Assembly: GCF_900109115.1 (NCBI RefSeq)
Contig: NZ_FNYV01000005.1
Location: 129,509-193,508 of the forward strand
DNA from: Micromonospora phaseoli
Lineage (GTDB): Bacteria; Actinomycetota; Actinomycetes; Mycobacteriales; Micromonosporaceae
Direction of reading: 5' to 3'
Length of the DNA: 64,000 nucleotides
The notes below the pieces were generated by a model that had not been told where the DNA came from, searched no databases, and saw nothing but the letters and a program-made list of their open reading frames with translations. Positions 60,623-64,000 of this stretch are shown here, piece after piece (the stretch's first letter is position 1; every line of letters begins with the position of its first letter). The position numbers and the translations under genes were made by a program.

Positions 60623-63600
60623 GTGAGCAAACGGCCGAAGACGGCAGGTTCCTTCCTGTCGCGTCTGAGCCGGCCGGCAGGCCGGCTCCGCGACATGCCG
60701 ATCTGGTCCAAGCTCGGTCTCATCATGATCGTGCCGACCATTGCCACGGTCGTCGTGGGCACCAGCGGTCTGGTAGACCACCTGGATGCCCTGAGCGACG
60801 CGAACCGGGCCGGCGACCTCGCCGAGCTGATCGGTCACTCTGGTGAGCTGGTGGACGGCCTGCAGGACGAACGGACCGCCGCCGTGCTGCTGCTGGGCGT
60901 GGCGCCGCAGCAGGCGAGTCAGGGCGAGTCGGCGGAGAAGAAGCAGAACACCGCCCTCTACAACGAGGTCGCCTCCCGGGTCGACGAGGTCAAGGGCCCC
61001 TACTCCCAGCAGCGGTCCGACCTCACCGACCTGCCCGTCAGCCTGCAGGGCCTGCTCGGTCAGATCGACGACGGCCTCGGTGACCTGCCGGGCACCCGCA
61101 GTCAGGTGCTCAACGGCAAGTTCAAGATCACTGACGCGCTCCAGTCCTACGACGAGCTGATCAACCAGCTGCTCACCATCCGGGACTCGGCCAGCCAGCT
61201 GGCCGGCGACAACGACCTGAGCGACCGGATGCGGACCGCAGCCGCCGTGGCCCGGGAGAAGGAATGGCTCTCGGTCCGCCGGGTGGTCGTGCACCGGGCC
61301 CTGATCCTGAACGGCATGAGCGCGACCCTGCGTACCGACTACATCTCCAGCGAGACCGGTCAGCAGCAGGCGCAGCAGAGCTTCAACGCGGTCGCCACCG
61401 AGGCGGACGCGGAGTTCCACGCCCAGACCATCGGTGGTGGTGACCGCCGGCAGGCGACGATCTACATCAGCCAGGTCAACGCCGACACCTCCCAGAACCT
61501 CGCGGGCATCTCCTTCACCCCCGAGCAGTGGGACGCGGCGCTGGTCGCCAACGGCAAGCTGATCCGCTCGGTGGAGTCGAAGTTCGACTCCGACGTGGTG
61601 ACCGAGGCCGGCCAACTCCGCTCGGACGTGCAGCGCACGGTGTTCCTGGAGACCGGCCTGCTGCTGACGATGCTGCTGCTGGCGATCTTCCTGGCCTACC
61701 TGCTGGCCCGCTCGATGGCCCGTTCACTGCGCGAGCTGCGCCAGGGCGCGCTCTCCATCGCCCAGTACGGACTGCCCCAGGCGGTGGCCCGGCTGCGCGA
61801 CCCGCAGGTCACCGGGCAGCTCTCCCCGGTCCAGCTGGCCAACCAGATCGCCGAACCGCTGCCGGTGCGCAGCAAGGACGAGTTCGGCCAGGTGACCGAG
61901 GCGTTCAACGCGGTCCACCTGGAGGCGGTCCGCACCGCCGCCGAGCAGGCCGCACTGCGGGCGTCCGTCGCGACCATGTTCGTCAACCTGGCCCGTCGGT
62001 CCCAGATCCTGGTCGACCGCCTGATCGGCCACCTCGACCGGCTCGAGCGCGGCGAGGAGGACCCGGATCGGCTGGCCGAGCTGTTCCAGCTGGACCACCT
62101 CGCCACCCGGATGCGCCGCAACGACGAGAACCTCCTGGTGCTCGCCGGTGCCGACTCGACCCGCGTGCAGCGGGAGCCGGCCGCGCTGATCGACGTGCTG
62201 CGGGCCGCCCAGTCCGAGGTCGAGCACTACACCCGGATCGAGTTCGGGGTGATCGACCGGGACATCGAGGTCTCCGCGCACGCCGTCAACGACCTGGTGC
62301 ACCTCGTCGCCGAGCTGTTCGACAACGCCACCGCGTTCTCGCCGCCGGACTCGCAGGTGCTGGTCGAGGCCCGCCGGGTCGGTGACCGCGCCTCCCTGTA
62401 CGTGGAGGACCGGGGTATCGGCATGAGTGCCGAGCAGTTGGCCGACCTCAACGAGCGCCTGGCCACGCCCCCGCAGGTGGACGTCGCCGTCTCGCGGATG
62501 ATGGGTCTGGTCGTGGTGGCCCGCCTGGCGTCCCGGCACGGCGTGAAGGTCGAGCTGCGTCCCGGTAGCGACCGGGGCGCCGTCGCCGAGGTCACGCTGC
62601 CGCCGACCGTGCTGGTGCCCCGGGCGTTGTCCGGCCGGGGGCAGCAGCCTCCCGCGTTGCCCGCCTCGGCCGGCCCCGCGTTGCCGCAGAGCTCGTCGTT
62701 CGGCCCGTCCGGGCCGACACCGACGTTCGGCGCGCTGCCCGCGCTCGGCAACGGTGCCAATGTGCCCGCCGCTCGCCCGTCCGGCGGCTCGGGCAACCAG
62801 GTCACCCTCGGTGGCCGGCCCTTCGACCCGGCCAGCCGCAACGGCTCCGGCACGCCGGCCACCGTGGGCAACCTGCCCGCCTGGTCGGACCTGACCGGTG
62901 CCACCGGCGGCGACAACTTCGCGTCCCGTACGTCGAACGGCCACCCGGTCGACCCGCTGCCGCAGCGCCGCTCCAACGACGATCCGGCCGTCACCGGCCA
63001 GCAGCCGCACATCCCGCGCCAGCTGCCCAGCAGCCCCGAGGCCGGTCCGTACGCCCCGCCGGCGGTGTCGGCCCCTCCGGTGCCGCCGGTCTCGGCGCCG
63101 CCGGTGTCGGGCACGCCCTACTCCGCCCCGCCGGTCTCGGCCGCTCCGGTATCCGGTCAGCCCGTGTCGTCGTCCCCGGTCTCGGCCTCGCCGAACTACA
63201 ACTCGCCGGTGTCGACGCCGCCCGGCGGACCGCTGCCCCAGCGACCCGTCTCGGCGGCACCCGCCGCCGGCGGACCTTCCGCGCCGCCGGCATGGCCGCC
63301 GGTGGCCGCGGAGCCGGCCGCTCCGCCCGTGCCCGAGCGGCTGGCCGCCGCGCTGGACATGACCACCGAGCTGCCCCGGGTGCAGCGTCAGGCGTCACCG
63401 GCGGCCAGGCCGACGCAGCCGGCAACGCCCGCGCCGCAGGGCCAGAACCGGCAGCGGTACGCGGACGAGACGATGGAGCTGCCGATCTTCCGGGAGCTGG
63501 AGTCGGCCTGGTTCCGCACCCGTCGTACGGGCGCGGAGGAGTCGGCGGCCAACCGGAAGCCGGCGACGACCGGTGCGGTGACCCAGCAGATCTCGACGGT

Positions 63601-64000
63601 CGACGTCGCGGGTCGACCCGCACAGCAGACCTCAACTGGGACGACAGGTAACGCACCGATGGCAGAGACTCCGACGGCCGCGGGCGGAAACGGCGCGGCG
63701 GGCGGCGGACGTCGTCCCGGCGCCGCCGAGAGCAAGCCCCCGCACCGTCCGACGTCGCAGGAGAGCATCTGGCAGACTGCTGCCGATGACGGCTGGCGGG
63801 CGGCCTCCAAGGCCAGTCAGGTGCCGCCCAGCGGCACCACCGAGACCGGGCTGCCGAAGCGTACGCCGATGGCGCAGCTCGTACCGGGTGCGGTGGAGAA
63901 GCCGACCACCTCTGTGCAGCGACGCAACCCGGAGTCGGTGCGCGGCCTGCTCTCCGCTTACCACCGGGGTGTCCAGCGGGGCCGTACCAGCCCCTCGGAC
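60623..64000 (+). CDS. Conservon-type sensor histidine kinase (CvnA-like), 3' end outside window
   Basis: At least 1126 aa, open at the window end. Basic N-terminus, first helix about 32-53 (LGLIMIVPTIATVVVG), extracellular nitrate/nitrite-sensor (NIT)-like helical domain (about 54-335), second helix about 339-362, a HAMP-like linker, a degenerate dimerisation region (FVNLARRSQILVDRLIGHLD) and a HATPase domain with N box AELFDNATAFSPP (about 562-574) and G1 EDRGIGMS. After about residue 665 comes a 450-residue Pro/Ser/Ala-rich tail with repeated (A/P)PVSA-type units, and two short conserved islands (DETMELPIFRELESAWFRT, ESIWQTAADDGWRAA). This is the layout of CvnA proteins, which work with a roadblock protein, a DUF742 protein and a small GTPase encoded directly downstream. 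GTG 60623 has GAGGGCGG upstream. Confidence 0.88.
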   Translation, partial: MSKRPKTAGSFLSRLSRPAGRLRDMPIWSKLGLIMIVPTIATVVVGTSGLVDHLDALSDANRAGDLAELIGHSGELVDGLQDERTAAVLLLGVAPQQASQGESAEKKQNTALYNEVASRVDEVKGPYSQQRSDLTDLPVSLQGLLGQIDDGLGDLPGTRSQVLNGKFKITDALQSYDELINQLLTIRDSASQLAGDNDLSDRMRTAAAVAREKEWLSVRRVVVHRALILNGMSATLRTDYISSETGQQQAQQSFNAVATEADAEFHAQTIGGGDRRQATIYISQVNADTSQNLAGISFTPEQWDAALVANGKLIRSVESKFDSDVVTEAGQLRSDVQRTVFLETGLLLTMLLLAIFLAYLLARSMARSLRELRQGALSIAQYGLPQAVARLRDPQVTGQLSPVQLANQIAEPLPVRSKDEFGQVTEAFNAVHLEAVRTAAEQAALRASVATMFVNLARRSQILVDRLIGHLDRLERGEEDPDRLAELFQLDHLATRMRRNDENLLVLAGADSTRVQREPAALIDVLRAAQSEVEHYTRIEFGVIDRDIEVSAHAVNDLVHLVAELFDNATAFSPPDSQVLVEARRVGDRASLYVEDRGIGMSAEQLADLNERLATPPQVDVAVSRMMGLVVVARLASRHGVKVELRPGSDRGAVAEVTLPPTVLVPRALSGRGQQPPALPASAGPALPQSSSFGPSGPTPTFGALPALGNGANVPAARPSGGSGNQVTLGGRPFDPASRNGSGTPATVGNLPAWSDLTGATGGDNFASRTSNGHPVDPLPQRRSNDDPAVTGQQPHIPRQLPSSPEAGPYAPPAVSAPPVPPVSAPPVSGTPYSAPPVSAAPVSGQPVSSSPVSASPNYNSPVSTPPGGPLPQRPVSAAPAAGGPSAPPAWPPVAAEPAAPPVPERLAAALDMTTELPRVQRQASPAARPTQPATPAPQGQNRQRYADETMELPIFRELESAWFRTRRTGAEESAANRKPATTGAVTQQISTVDVAGRPAQQTSTGTTGNAPMAETPTAAGGNGAAGGGRRPGAAESKPPHRPTSQESIWQTAADDGWRAASKASQVPPSGTTETGLPKRTPMAQLVPGAVEKPTTSVQRRNPESVRGLLSAYHRGVQRGRTSPSD

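Overview
The window is high-GC actinobacterial chromosome, most likely Micromonosporaceae (Micromonospora or a close relative). The reasons are the very GC-rich third codon positions, the many GTG starts, the large number of start codons placed 6-8 nt after a TANNNT -10 box (leaderless mRNAs), and gene orders typical of actinobacteria: pmt divergent from rsmI, then metG, tatD, rsmA and ispE, and tRNA-Gln(UUG)-glmU-prs-rplY-pth. No prophage, insertion sequence, CRISPR array or recognisable defence island was seen.

Layout. 0.1-5.8 kb: a secreted GH43/AbfB arabinofuranosidase under a LacI-type operator, a two-gene operon of a small beta-grasp-like protein ending in Gly-Gly plus a DUF4132 protein, and a DUF6153-like/DUF305 pair. 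5.9-10.2 kb: an exported von Willebrand A protein with a membrane partner, a DUF3558-like lipoprotein, a phosphopantetheinyl transferase and a small Cys-containing protein. 10.2-23.7 kb: housekeeping genes (pmt, rsmI, metG, a TatD-type nuclease, rsmA, ispE, an ABC-F ATPase) with an alpha/beta hydrolase and two unrecognised proteins. 23.7-27.2 kb: tandem DUF4383 membrane proteins, a TetR regulator with a clear operator, an acyl-CoA desaturase and a small HTH protein.

27.4-41.8 kb: tRNA-Gln, glmU, prs, rplY, pth, the sulfate-activation genes cysQ-cysD-cysN, galE-galK, a soluble CBS/CorC protein, trpS, a 2H phosphoesterase, a YihY-type membrane protein and a small acidic protein. 41.9-48.5 kb: an alpha-glucoside cluster (GH13 glucosidase, LacI regulator, binding protein, two permeases, no ATPase) sharing CTTGC/GCAAG operators. 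49.1-60.4 kb: a nucleoside uptake and salvage locus: a BMP-family lipoprotein, a double ATPase with a probable CTG start, two permeases, cytidine deaminase with an extra C-terminal domain, thymidine phosphorylase, a DUF4272 protein, adenosine deaminase, and on the opposite strand an rRNA methyltransferase and a uridine-kinase-like protein. From 60.6 kb to the end runs an open conservon-type (CvnA-like) histidine kinase.

The points most worth a second look are: (1) the Gly-Gly-ending beta-grasp-like protein coupled to DUF4132; (2) two distant stem-loops with nearly identical loops but unrelated, fully compensated outer stems (24.3 kb and 55.5 kb); (3) very short upstream ORFs that overlap the starts of ispE, add, deoA and cysD, two of them apparently leaderless; (4) a promoter-hairpin-T-run unit that could encode an RNA of about 55 nt at 10.4 kb. 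All assignments come from reading the sequence; no database search was run.
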